In this document: positions 36,203 to 46,951 of the stretch, one piece after another | Numbering within the stretch: position 1 is the first letter of the stretch | Layout of the letters: every line of letters starts with the position of its first letter | Source: Filobasidium wieringae | Lineage: Eukaryota > Basidiomycota > Tremellomycetes > Filobasidiales > Filobasidiaceae | DNA length: 64,000 bases | Direction of reading: 5' to 3' | Assembly (NCBI GenBank): GCA_001600055.1 | Contig: BCIV01000001.1 | Span: 1,729,774-1,793,773 of the forward strand | Program-made: the position numbers and the translations under genes | Notes under the pieces: generated by a model | Seen by the model: only the letters and a program-made list of their open reading frames with translations | Databases searched by the model: none | What the model was told of the DNA's origin: nothing

Positions 36203-37549
36203 ATGTCACGCGACAGCAACAGCAACGCCAACCCCGACAGCTCCCTCTCAGCCTACAACAACCTCAAACACTCGTTCACCGGCGTCGTCTACCTCAAAGG
36301 CTCTCTCGCCGTCTTGCAGGTACGCAACCGCACTCAGCGACCTGCAGCCCTACGAGCTAACACCTCCCGCAGATAACCACCCTCCTCACCCTCCTCATCC
36401 TCTCCCTCTTCAAATCCTCACCTACCGATCCACGGCAATCACAATTCACCAGCCACTCATGTGGGAGGAAACTGGGGAGTTGGATGGGAATCACCGTCTT
36501 CCGATTGACCGTGTGCTGGTCGGTCTCCCTCTGGGTCGTCTGTCGAAAACGAACGAGAGAACGTGCGCCCATGATCGGAAGGGATGTTGATACGGAACGT
36601 CTCCAGAGCTTGGGGTATTCGAGGGAAGAAGAAGGATCGGGGTCTGATGAGGAGGGGAAGAAGGGGGATGGGTTATCCCCCTTTTCTTCTTCCTCTTCCA
36701 CGTCCGTTCTTCCTCCCACCGCAGCTCTCGACGGACGATCCCTGACCTCGTCCACACCCCTCGCGATCAAACTAGACCTCCTCGCGCCATAGTAAGCCAC
36801 CCCCCCTTCCACCCCTCGACCCGCTCCCATCCGTATCACTAAAACACAAACCCCCCCCCTCTCCTCCCGCGCGAAAACAGCCTGACCAAACTCCTCGCCC
36901 TCCTCTCCCTCGTCCTCCTCCCGCTCGGGATCTACCTCGTCACGCTCACTCCATGCCGGACCGGTTCCCCCCTCTTGTTCTCGGGGGTAAGCGTCGTACT
37001 GGCCATAGCGGGGGTTCTCGTCTTACAAGTCCTCGCTGTCCTACTCTGGGGATCCGTCAGGGGGTTCTTCCGGGGGGAACAGGAGGGGGAACAAGTGGGC
37101 AGGGCGGTCGGACCCGTCTCGGAGGAGGCGGTACGGAGGTGTACCAAGGTTCTGGCCGGACTGGAACAGGGGAGAGGAGGGGGGAGGGAGGGAGACTGTT
37201 CGGTCTGTCTTTCCGCTTTACTATCGAACACCGCCCCGGACGAAGGGGAGCGTGAACTTGCCGCTCTACAAACGAGATCGGATCCCGTTCATCGTGGGAC
37301 GAACCCACCCCTCCCTCTCCTTACCGAAGCGCAAACCCTCCGTCAACTCCCATGTTCCCACACGTTTCACGTGAGTCCACCCTCTCACACCCCGAACGAC
37401 CATTTCCCCAAGCGAAATTGACACATGCGTTTCACGTTTCACTTTTCACTTTTTTCTCTTAGAGGAAATGTATCGATCCCTGGCTCATGGCGGTCTCTGG
37501 TAGATGTCCGGTTTGTAACCGACCATTACCGGTGGATCCGACGGAATGA
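36203..37549 (+). CDS. Multi-pass membrane RING-H2 protein (putative E3 ubiquitin ligase)
   Basis: Exons 36203-36319, 36373-36791, 36881-37370 and 37463-37549 (1113 bases, 370 residues). Four hydrophobic segments are visible: ITTLLTLLILSLF, VFRLTVCWSVSLWVVC, LLALLSLVLLPLGIYLVTL and VSVVLAIAGVLVLQVLAVLL. The C-terminal 100 residues carry a RING-H2 motif: CSVC at the start, then a long insert, then CSHTFHRKCIDPW, assembled across the last intron, and CPVC near the end. Ligands are C-x2-C ... C-x-H-x2-H-x2-C ... C-x2-C. It probably transfers ubiquitin to membrane proteins; the compartment is not evident. The gap between the first and second ligand pairs is long (about 50 residues), which is unusual. 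Confidence 0.8.
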
Positions 37550-38450
37550 ACGTCGAGCTCTTCTTGGCCATTGACGGAGAGGGAAAGGAGGAACGTGACG
37601 ATTTTTTCTCTGTAGCGGTTCGGGGTTGTCAGGTTGTATATACACTTTTATTTATGAGGGGTTTTTACGGTGGGGGGCGTCTTGTATACACGGGGAGGAT
37701 GGATTTGTATACCCTCTATCGATGTGATATGGTCAGAAAGGTTTCGCGGACATGATACACATGCCCGTCTGGAGCCCTGGGATTCCTGTTGACCGTGTTT
37801 CGGATGATCGTTCGTTTCAGTCTTGAGCGCTACTACTCGGGGTAAACTCTCGGTATAATCCTCGTATATGAAACATCTGAGCTTGACCCGATCTAGTCTA
37901 GGAATGTCGAACACCTTTCCCGCAGTACTGCTACTGAGCACGTTGAGCACCCCCTTTCCACTTGCGACTTTGTCTTTTGTTCGACTTCCCCGCGCGCAGC
38001 TCCTTTTATCTTGATCATCGTGGACCGGGTGGACCTTGAGGAGATCTGATTGATCCGGAAGTATACGGGACCTGAGACAGAACGTAATGCCCTGGAAATT
38101 GGGTGTTCGATATAGACATGGTAAGCATGGCAAGACGAGGGGATTGGTGAAACGATGATCGGCTCGAGCGAAAGTCAAATGAGACTTTTATGGCGTGTTG
38201 ATATCGTCCGTGCGCGGAGGAAATCAAAGGTAGATGACAAGCAGCAAGAATATACAGCATTAAAGATAAATCGGCCCTGAGATGTGGAATCTGAGATTGC
38301 GGAAACATTTGAAGAACTCTCGATACTACTGTCTCTACCCGTCGATATACAATTTAATCTGTTCGCGGTCTACGAATATAGCCAGCCGCTTTCGATAGCT
38401 TCTTCGTACTTGCGCACCGCACCTCCTTTGTGCGCTCAGAGATAACGAAA
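37550..38450. other. Intergenic region before the NYN/CCCH cluster
   Basis: This is the 3' flank of the RING gene and upstream of cluster gene A. Short frames on the minus strand (37648-38178) have no domain. I see nothing I can name. Confidence 0.5.
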
Positions 38451-40268
38451 ATGTCGAAAAGCGGTATCGGGAAAGCCAGCCTAGGGAAACTCCTTCTCGA
38501 AATAAGATTAAGGGATAAATGGGTACGTGTGGATTAGACAGGTGGCTTGAAAGTTTCGTGCTTCGCGTCTGAAACCTAGCCTACTTTTGCTTTCCAAGTT
38601 TCTCGAGACCGCGGAAAGGTTGAATGATTTCATGCGGGTTTCGCTTTGCGAGATCTACTTTTTCCTCAGCAGTAAGGGGATCCAAGTTGAAGAACCGATA
38701 GTATACCTCAAGCTCCTTGATATCGATCCGAACACAATTCCTAAGGAGGTCTTGAAAGTACTATCGAACCTCGATGTATCTCATGAAAGTGATTCGTCAG
38801 ATAATAAGAATAGCATCTCGCGTAAGCTCATGGAGATAAGAATCAAATCGCCATCTTCACTACATTCATTCCAACAGTTCCAGGAGATTATGTCATACTT
38901 TGTCTCAGAACCCGGCGTATTCGCGACGAACTTTCGCAAGATACGAAGGAAGTGCCGGTCTCGAACAAACACGTTCACCACACTTCACGGGGCGTCCAAT
39001 GTACAGTGCTCGAACATGTGAAAAGCAACGGTGGAGTGACCTGGGATTTCGATACTTATTACCTGATCCCGGCAACATCATGGCTTGATCGACCGGCTAC
39101 CGCGTCTCTTCCTATCAGGCTGAACAACGATCAATTACACCACCGAGAATCGTTGCAAGGAGCGCCGATTAAAGATGACGTATCGGCGCCTGGTGACAAT
39201 CCTCCTGCAAAGGCTGCCTGCGCTGATCCCGTAGAGTCAGACGTCAAGCCCCAAACGATTGAATGTAAGCACTTCTACAACCTTTGGTCACGTGCCAGAC
39301 TGCTCTGTTTAACCCATCTGTTCGGCTAGACATCGAGTCCTTTGAAGGCTTTTACGAAAATCCTCGGAGATACGGTGGTAACCCTTGTCACCTTTACCAC
39401 TTGAGAGATGGAAAATGTCACAAACTGGGCTGTAGACTCCTCCACGGCCAGATAAAGTTCGCTCCTTCCGCTCTGGAGACGTATGCGCGTTATCTCAAGA
39501 TGTTACCCTGCAAATATGGGTCAGGCTGCGCACATATGATGCTGGGAAACTGCTTTTACGGGCATACCGTTGGACCTAGACACAGCCGTGTCGAATTGGA
39601 CGACTCGCCCCATGCGTGGATTCCAGTGGTGCGCATGAGCGGATGGCTCAAGCAAGACGATGTGAAAGCCAGACTGATACGGGTTTCTCCTGTGCCTGAA
39701 AACTTAAAGTGCCCGAGGTGAAATCTGAAAACGGTGCGTTTTGTTTCATCAAGTACGGTGGGAACTCGTTCTGATTTAAAAATTAGAGCTTTCTGAATTG
39801 TGGAAAGACACTATGGGCAAAGCGAAAGGAAAAGGACAAACCGCTCATGAGTACGTCCGTATGCTCACCTTGTGTCTTTGATAGGCTGTATCTGATGGTC
39901 CGTTGTTACGGCTCGTCGGAATATAGCGCCAAGGATTTCCTGCCATTGATACAAGCGATATACCGCACAGTTATCAAAAAGAACAATACAAGAGTATATA
40001 GAACGGTCATCGGGCATAAACTTCGCTCGGAGCACGAATTTCCCATAGGAACAGGCAAATACCGCGACTTCAAGACCTACTCTTGTGCTGCGGCGGAGTT
40101 TGGGTATGTCGTTATGGGTACAGAGGATATTCAGCGATTGGGCCGCGAATGGATCGAGTCCACTGGCAAGTTGGAGGCAGCTTGTGGAGGTGAGTCGTGC
40201 TCAGTGGTTCCGAACGATTACCGCAGAAGCTAACATGGAGATGATCGTCAGTCCCACCTGCGCGCTGA
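38451..40268 (+). CDS. Cluster gene A: NYN-like, two CCCH fingers, LOTUS-like domain
   Basis: Exons: 38451-38522, 38599-38821, 38878-39264, 39330 to about 39717, about 39787 to 39851, 39885-40189 and 40252-40268. The first exon carries strand one of the nuclease-like fold (KLLLEIRLRDKW), without the usual Asp. Exons 2 and 3 carry CEIYFFLSSKGIQVEE and VILCLRTRRIRDELSQD. Exon 4 has two CCCH fingers: C-x9-C-x4-C-x3-H (CHLYHLRDGKCHKLGCRLLH) and C-x5-C-x7-C-x3-H (CKYGSGCAHMMLGNCFYGH). The last part matches the C-terminal module of genes E, F and G (DFLPLIQAIY, FPIGTGKYRDFKTY, WIESTGKLEAA). The exon 4/5 junction does not join in phase with the best donor (39718); either a weaker donor is used or the gene is damaged. 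The final 63-base intron has a CTAAC branch site. I infer an RNA-binding protein with a degenerate nuclease fold. Confidence 0.6.
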
Positions 40269-41164
40269 CATATGAAATCACGCGCCAGACGAATTGTGAA
40301 TTGCTGAGAGGATATTTCGAACGATATTTATGCTGTACGAATATTACACTCGTACCAACTGAACTCCTCAGGCGTACTCCAATACGGTTTTTACACATGG
40401 CCATGGCTCAACCAATCTTCAGCGTCGAATACGACCGAGCGCTAGAGAAGATACTGTCTGCGCGGACCAAATGCACTGGAAGGACGTTGAACCCATACGT
40501 GGATGAACCGGTCCAAAGTATTACTGTCGTAACCATACAATATCGGATGACAAATTATTCCGAGGACCCAAAAAGGTTCTAGTTGATCAGGATTATCGAT
40601 GACATATTGCCTAACGGTCGAGTTCATCAGCAAGCGACAATGCGTTTCAACCTCCTGGAACGTGCTATCGCAATCGCTCCCGCTTACATCAGAGGCTTCA
40701 CAGCTCTCGCGCGCATGATGAGATTTAAGAACACCGTTCTGTGACGACCTTGTCATTGGTACAAGACGGGTTCTGTCATTTGCACCTTTCGAAACGGTCG
40801 GACATCTTGTCCGCGATGTGAAAAAGAAGCGTGACAAGTCGTAATCTATCGCAGTATCGAGTGTATCGTTTCCAAAATGATATGACTGACTAGTGGTTAT
40901 CAATTCAACGAGAGGTTATCAGTCAGGGCAGCCAGATGGATGCTTGTGGAATTTGCCGATCCACCGAACGTCCTCTTGTGTGTAGTCGTGTCCAGGATCT
41001 CCAGATCTGTACGACGCGAGAGGATTGCCCTCGAACGGATCGAGCGTCATGCCGCTTGCCACTCCGATCACTTAGATGATGCAGGTGCAAGGTTCTGGTG
41101 CTCACGTTCTTGTGGGGGTACTGACCTGATCTGCCGACAGTCGTATAACTGTCACCGGCGCTCT
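40269..41164. other. Intergenic region with a small Cys-rich frame
   Basis: Between gene A and the inverted repeat there is one curious 47-codon frame (40936-41079, plus strand), starting MDACGICRSTERPLVCSR and containing seven cysteines. I cannot show that it is a gene. Otherwise nothing is recognised. Confidence 0.35.
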
Positions 41165-41249
41165 GGCTCTGTGACTATGTGTTGGGTGTGAGTGTCGGTA
41201 TATGATATGCATGAGCGAAGGCAAACATCACCGAGGTCAGATGGCCGAG
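41165..41249 (+). repeat. Left arm of an 85-bp perfect inverted repeat
   Basis: Every base of this arm is matched by the reverse complement of 41410-41494. The arm begins GGCTCTGTGACTATG and ends with the first 15 bases of the tRNA-Leu gene (GGTCAGATGGCCGAG). The 160-bp spacer contains the rest of the tRNA. Confidence 0.95.
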
Positions 41250-41348
41250 TGGTCTAAGGCGCTCGACTCAAGTATCTATTGCTTCTCTTGTCAACAAGAG
41301 AGTATTCGAGTCTCGCAAGAGGCGGGCGTTCGAATCGCCCTCTGATCA
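41235..41348 (+). tRNA. tRNA-Leu(CAA): tRNA-Leu(CAA) with intron
   Basis: The acceptor stem pairs GGTCAGA (41235-41241) with TCTGATC (41341-41347), with A73 at 41348. The A box is TGGCCGAGTGG. The anticodon loop gives CAA at 41269-41271, followed by G37. A 32-base intron (41273-41304) interrupts the gene at the canonical place after position 37; it contains TTGT, which can pair with the anticodon region. The long variable arm (TCTCGCAAGAGG) fits a class II leucine tRNA, and the T arm GGGCGTTCGAATCGCCC is perfect. A five-T terminator follows at 41353-41357. The 5' 15 bases lie within the left inverted-repeat arm. Confidence 0.93.
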
Positions 41349-41352
41349 ATTC

Positions 41353-41357
41353 TTTTT
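41353..41357 (+). terminator. RNA polymerase III terminator
   Basis: A run of five T bases lies five bases after the tRNA discriminator base, the normal stop signal for polymerase III. Confidence 0.75.
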
Positions 41358-41409
41358 GCCTTCTTTTGTTGCACATCGCTTCGCTTGCAGGCTAATTGCG
41401 CCACGCCCC

Positions 41410-41494
41410 CTCGGCCATCTGACCTCGGTGATGTTTGCCTTCGCTCATGCATATCATATACCGACACTCACACCCAACACATAGTCACAGAGCC
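41410..41494 (-). repeat. Right arm of the 85-bp perfect inverted repeat
   Basis: This is the exact reverse complement of 41165-41249. It carries a second, inverted copy of the first 15 bases of tRNA-Leu. On the minus strand that copy is followed not by the leucine tRNA body but by unrelated sequence (GGGGCGTGGCGCAATTAGCC), so the duplicated tRNA is only a 5' fragment. Confidence 0.95.
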
Positions 41495-41829
41495 GGCGCC
41501 TATCGGCGCCTCTCTGTTCGCGGTTGTTCTTGTTGAGATCGGTGCCCGCAGCACTTACCTTTGATAGTGCTTGTTCCCTGTTCACATTACACTGATTTCG
41601 GATCTTGAATCTGACTGCATTCGAAACCTTCATTACAGCAAAGGTACGCAGATCATCAAAGTATTATGCGGTCCTGGCCGTTTGAGACATGATTATCCAT
41701 GACCTCCTTTGGCTACCGGATACGGACCGCGATACCCCGGAGCTTCCTGGATAACCACTTGGTAATTGTATACAACAACAACAGCCAACTGACAAGCTGC
41801 TTTCATGGTTGTCAGTACGACTCGTCGAC
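41495..41829. other. Upstream of cluster gene B
   Basis: It begins with a short imperfect palindrome (CGGCGCCTATCGGCGCC at 41494-41510) and otherwise looks like promoter and leader DNA. No gene is supported. Confidence 0.4.
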
Positions 41830-43456
41830 ATGTTTGCCGAAATGTCCAGTTCCAGTGTCGGACCGGCCACACCATCAGCGCTCAGATCTCCTACCTGCAG
41901 TCTGATATCTCGAGAGGCAGGCAAAGAAGACTTCACGGAGCCGAGATATCTGCTCGTGTTGATAGACGTCACCGATTTCCTGGTTAGTCGAGAGACGCTG
42001 TCCAAGTTGCACACATTCACTTGACGACCATTACACTAAAACCAGTTCATCCGTGCCGACGGAAAAGCCGCTGGATGGCTACAAACGATAATAAACGAGG
42101 TATATTACATACTAGGCATAGCGTCCATTTGGACCTCTCGTCAAGACGTAGTTATCGACATATCGAGGTTGAATTCGCCTCGATCCGACTCCATCGCCCG
42201 CGCGCTAGAACGCTTGGGAAGGGTTCGAGTCATTCGCGATTCGACGTTCAGCTTGAAAGATGCAGTCGATGGTAGGTCTCGAGTGGCTCAGTGCAACAAC
42301 TAGCTTGCAATCACAGAACGCCGTTCTCAGAACATTCAAAATGTACTGCTTTGCATCAAGCAAAACAGATCGTCTTCCTCGGATTAGACCTTCAGGGCGA
42401 CGAGAAGATACAGGAGTTCAGCGCCAGCTTAATTTACAAACACGACACAACCGAACGGGCGTTCCATTTTCAACTACCTACCAGACGCATGGAGAGTAAT
42501 CTACGATGCCGTCAAAGCCTAGAAATCAAAGAGATCGACCTGTCATCTGTGAAAGAGGAAGCGGCGCAAGACGCGAATGGGGCAGCTTGTTTTCCCTCAA
42601 CTTCGAGCGAAGCGGCCAAAGGGGAGGACTTCCCTGGAGGAAAGGAGCAAGTCACAGACGTAAAAGTCTCCACATATCATCCCCAATCGCCTACGATTCC
42701 TCCCAAAGATAGCACGGTGGAAACAGGCGAGGATTCATGGTATACCATAAGAAACGCGACGACATCTCCGATCTTGTTACCGAGGAGCGGCAGCTTGAAT
42801 TCTATATCTTCGCTTTCGCAGGTGATTAATCCGCCTGTGGGTCAATTAGCTCCGGCCAAGTCCAAGAAAACCGACAATGCAGTATCACTCAAGCAGTTCG
42901 AGACAGATACCAGCGAACCCCTACCGATCGGTAAGTGGCACGATCTCGAGCGGCTCGTGATCGATCTAACACCTTGTGACCTGTAGTTATCAGCGTCTAC
43001 CAGGGCTACAGCCAGATGAGAAGCACTTGGGGAAAACTTCCATGTTACAACCTTCACCTGTCCGGACTCTGCCTCTTGAAAGAATGTACTCGTCTCCATC
43101 AAGAAATCTCATTCACTCCGGAAGCTCTTGTGTCCCTTCGACAAGAGGCCGCAAAAGAACCTTGTAAAAGGGGAAAAGACTGCAGATTTCAAACAGGAGG
43201 AAAGTGCTGGAAGTCTCATCCAGCACCCGAAGCGAAACTTCTCAGCTCGTCCAAGACAAATTCCGGATTGGAAGGCACTTCCAGGAAGGTCGAGGGATAC
43301 AAAGGTATCGTTTCCTTGCGTGATGTGACCTTTCTGCCTAGTTTGACTAGTATGGACTCGATAGGTCGGGCGTCCGGCAGCGACCGAGTCATGCTTACAA
43401 AGCAGGAGTATGGTATCATCAGAAATTCGAGATGGGCAGCCAACAAGCCCAAGTAA
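41830..43456 (+). CDS. Cluster gene B: NYN-like domain plus two CCCH fingers
   Basis: Exons 41830-41982, 42046-42271, 42331-42930 and 42987-43456 (1449 bases, 482 residues); introns of 63, 59 and 56 bases. The first strand keeps its acidic residue (YLLVLIDVTDF). Exon 2 carries EVYYILGIASIWTSRQ and RALERLGRVRVIRDSTF. Exon 3 begins AKQIVFLGLDLQG. After a Ser/Thr/Glu linker, exon 4 holds fingers C-x8-C-x4-C-x3-H (CYNLHLSGLCLLKECTRLH) and C-x5-C-x7-C-x3-H (CKRGKDCRFQTGGKCWKSH). There is no C-terminal LOTUS-like module; the protein ends at a TAA soon after the fingers. Intron positions match genes A, D, E and G. Its role is inferred only: binding, and possibly cleavage, of RNA. Confidence 0.75.
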
Positions 43457-44975
43457 AAGATAGATACAAAGTACAGGATCAGTGGACCGACAGATGACAT
43501 GCTAGTTATTCCGTATCGCAAATCTAGGTGGACGCTTAGACTGATCTGCGCCGATCATTAATCAGTGCCCCATGCAAGCAATCGATCATGTGTACTGCTA
43601 TGATGTCTCATCCTATATCAATCACAATGTTTTCCTGCAAAGATCTAGAGTACACTTACGAGGGAACTGTAGTCTCCTTACAAGGAGAATTCCTGCCGGG
43701 CCTGAGAAATGGAGAGAGACCCAATACGCAATTTTGTTCCGCCCTCAGATCAGAGCGAGATGGAGATGAAGCGCAAGGAAGGCAGATCGTCTCAAAGGAG
43801 CGACGTTTGGAAGAAGGTAGCCCAAACTTAAAGTACAACACTATCGCCAGCAGAGGGAGGTGTAGCTAGAGATTCCCGTTCATCATGTAGTCAGATGTAG
43901 TACACGTAGTTGGAAGCATCGGTTGTCCTACGATATTCGTAAGGACGCTATCCGATTCACCCACATACTATAGATTTGTACAGTTGTAGAATAGATGAAT
44001 GAAAAAGCGGCAAGAGATCGCCACCCAAGCATGAGCGAGAGAACCTGCCTAAGGAACGCCTCGACGTGACTGACGTATTCAGACGATACAATATCTGGCA
44101 TTCCGTGACCAACCTCCAGGCTCAGTACGGGACGATTATCAGTTGGAACAGACTGATAGTGAAGTCGATTCATGACATCCAGTCCTATACACATCAGCAA
44201 CATGGTCACCCTATTAGAAAGGGTCAATACTCTGGCTGGACTAGCTAATCGAGCGTAGCCGCGCGTTTTAGCTATATCGAACTGATCATCTGCTTGGTCC
44301 TATCGATCAAGTGGATACCAAGGGACATCAGCTCTGCTTCAAAGTGTTAATCGATCGTAACTGAATCCTGTCAGGAAGAATTGTCTGGCAGGAGAAGCTG
44401 AACTTCCATTGCCGTCTCAGTATTTCGTAAACGCGCATCAAGACCAAACACCTGGTCTCGTTATCATCATCAATCTTCTTTCGGATAACCTATAGGAAGC
44501 GCGTGGATTTCCCATAGACGCCCTGTTCTGTCCTCGCCACTTGACATCTCTTTGGGCTCGATCTATTGCCATCGTTGCCATAGCGGCTCGGGCATAGAAG
44601 AATGATCGTGGCGGCAAGTAAGCTTATCGGTATGATTGCAGTATACCCGCCATTTGCTGCTCGAGGTTATCCTCATCTTTGCACGTTGTACGTTTTTCAA
44701 TTCAGAAGTTGACATTATCCACTAGAGTCATCCATATCTGTATCGGACCCAATTTACCAGTCAGCTTCAATTATTACAATCGTTTGCTGATACCGTTGGA
44801 AGCCGATCGATACCATTCCTCAGCTTGAACCGAGCGAACGGATTTCAAGCACGTCGAACTCATCCTCAGGCTATCCTCATCGTATGCACTCATGCTCAAA
44901 CGTATACATCTATCCTCATACTTCTTGGCAACGACGAGCGGCGATCCAAACGCCACCACTTCCCCTCACCCAAGT
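43457..44975. other. Intergenic region between gene B and CYS3
   Basis: This is the 3' flank of two convergent genes. A plus-strand frame at 43588-43869 has no recognisable domain and does not resemble the missing C-terminal module of gene B. Nothing else is supported. Confidence 0.45.
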
Positions 44976-46584
44976 TCACTCGCCGCCCTCAATCGCGAGC
45001 CTCAACGCGTTCTCCAAATCCCTCAACAGATCCTCCTTATCTTCGATCCCCACGCTAAGCCTGACCAGATCCTCCGTGATCCCGGCCTTTCTCCTCTCCT
45101 CCTCCGGTATACTCCCGTGGGTCATCTTCCAAGGCGCTTCCGCCAGACTCTCCACCCCCCCGAGAGATTCCGCCAGGGAAAAGTACCTGAGCGTGAGCAA
45201 GAACTTTTCCGTCTGAACTTCCGTCGCTCGGAGTCTGATGGTGATCATCCCGCTGAACGGGATCCCGCCCAGTTCCCGTTCCTTTTCGCTGGGTTCTTGG
45301 TGGGAGGGATCGAATTCCCATCCGAGCGAGGTGAGATCCTTCTTGGCCTGTTGGCTGAGGGACCATTTCGCTCTTTCGTAGAATTCACTGGAAGCCAAGC
45401 CTGGGTAGTTTATCTCGGCGATGAGCGGGTTGGAGGATAGGTTTTTAGCGATGTAGAGAGCGTTCAGACCGTGTTGGAGTGCTCGAAGGGGAAGGGTCTT
45501 TATTCCTCTTTGAGCGAGGAAACAGTCAAAGGGGGAAGGGACCGCTCCACTGTAGTAGCAGGACGAACGAATGTGAAAAAAAGTCAACTCGTCGTCCGAA
45601 GAGTAAGTGAGGAGCAAGGGACGAACCTAGCGTTCTGTAAAAACCTCAAACCCCTTCCCATCCGACCTTCCAATCCTTTCCTCAAGACCAGAGCGCCCAT
45701 GATGACATCACTATGACCGTTCAAATACTTGCTCAAGCTATGCAACACCACATCTGCCCCCAGAGTGAGGGGGTTGGACCAGTAGGGGCTCAGGAAGGTG
45801 TTATCCACCAGAACCAAAGGACGCTCGGATTCGGGGAGGGAGGCGATGGTTTGGGATATGAGTTGGAGTGGGGGGAGGACGAGGAGAGGGTTCGTAGGGG
45901 ATTCGAGCCAGATGAGTTTGGTTCGGCTCGAGTTCGAGTTCAAGTTCGAGGTGCTGGGGGAGATGGCGGAGAGGAGTTCGGGACCGGTGAGGTTGGACAT
46001 GGGAAGGAAATCGACATCGAGGGAAGTCGTGGTGGCAGCCAATCGGGTTAGGTAACGGTACGTCCCTCCATACTATTCCGTTCGTCATCGAGTTTATCAG
46101 TCTTCACCCCGTACCATTGCTGGAAAGCAAACGGGTATACTGACGACATCACTAATACTAAGCACCCTTCCCCTTTGATCACCATCCCGTTCTTCCTTTC
46201 CACCACCTTCGACGGCGGGGAGGACCAACCACTGACAGATAGCGGCGGTAGCTGCACTACCGGAAGAGAAGACGACCGAACCTCCTTCCGCTGCCGAAGC
46301 CGCTCCACGTTCGAGACCGGAGAGGACGGTCTCGAGAGCGTTTCGATTGGGGTTCGAGGAGCGGGAGTATTCGTACTGGTAGAATCGAAAGGGAGTTGTG
46401 TCAGCGTGATAGGATCTCTTGAACGTGGTCAGTTTTGAGGAGTACGGCGGGTACTTGCCTTTCCCAGACCGACACCCGGTTGAACGTAGGTAGTGCTCAG
46501 GGATAAAGGCGGAATGACGGCTCCCGTTACGGGGTCTGGATCTGATCCGAGGTGAATGGATTGGGTTGAGAATTGAGGCGACAT
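44976..46584 (-). CDS. CYS3: Cystathionine gamma-lyase (PLP enzyme)
   Basis: Minus-strand exons 46459-46584, 46145-46375, 45627-46072 and 44976-45549 (1377 bases, 458 residues). The first intron starts with GC (AAG then GCAAGT), a GC-AG intron; the phase is exact. Family landmarks: FSTQSIHLGSDPDPVTGAV, KYEYSRSSNPNR, DVYGGTYRYLTRL, the cofactor lysine in LHSLSKYLNGHSD, and GAVPSPFDCFLAQRG. It cleaves cystathionine to cysteine, 2-oxobutyrate and ammonia in reverse transsulfuration, in the cytosol. Cystathionine gamma-synthase has the same fold; the N-terminal pattern favours the lyase. The next gene upstream is also on the minus strand, with 367 bases between them for the promoter. Confidence 0.88.
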
Positions 46585-46951
46585 GGTGTGGTTTGAAGGG
46601 GGCGACATTGTGGCAGGAGTGAAGTGGGGTGAAGTGTGGCGAGGTCAACGAGGTGGATGATTCCTTTTATTTGAGTAAAAACGAAACGATTGCGCCATCG
46701 AAACGCAAGTTGATCGTTCACGGTTCATGCTGTACCGACCCACCACCGGATCCTATTTACTCCCGACACCGTTACACCCGAACGTGTCACGTGCACTCTC
46801 TCGCGCTAAGAGGTCGGTTCACGTTGGTCAGTCACGTGGTACAATAATCGTGATGATAGTATTCATTTCGTGTGTGTCGGATACTATTTACAGTGAAACA
46901 AGGGATACAGTAAGTTCGCCATGGCCATCGACATCGCCTAGGCCATCGCCA
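46585..46951. promoter_or_regulatory. Promoter region of CYS3
   Basis: The 367 bases between the CYS3 start and the stop of the upstream gene contain CACGTG-type E-boxes (46794-46799 CACGTG, and TCACGTGG near 46832). In yeasts CACGTG is the core bound by Cbf1 at sulfur-metabolism genes; the link here is inference. Confidence 0.45.

Noticed and set aside
40442..40903. 153-codon minus-strand frame after gene A
   Set aside because: No similarity to any cluster module, and no splice pattern like that of its neighbours.
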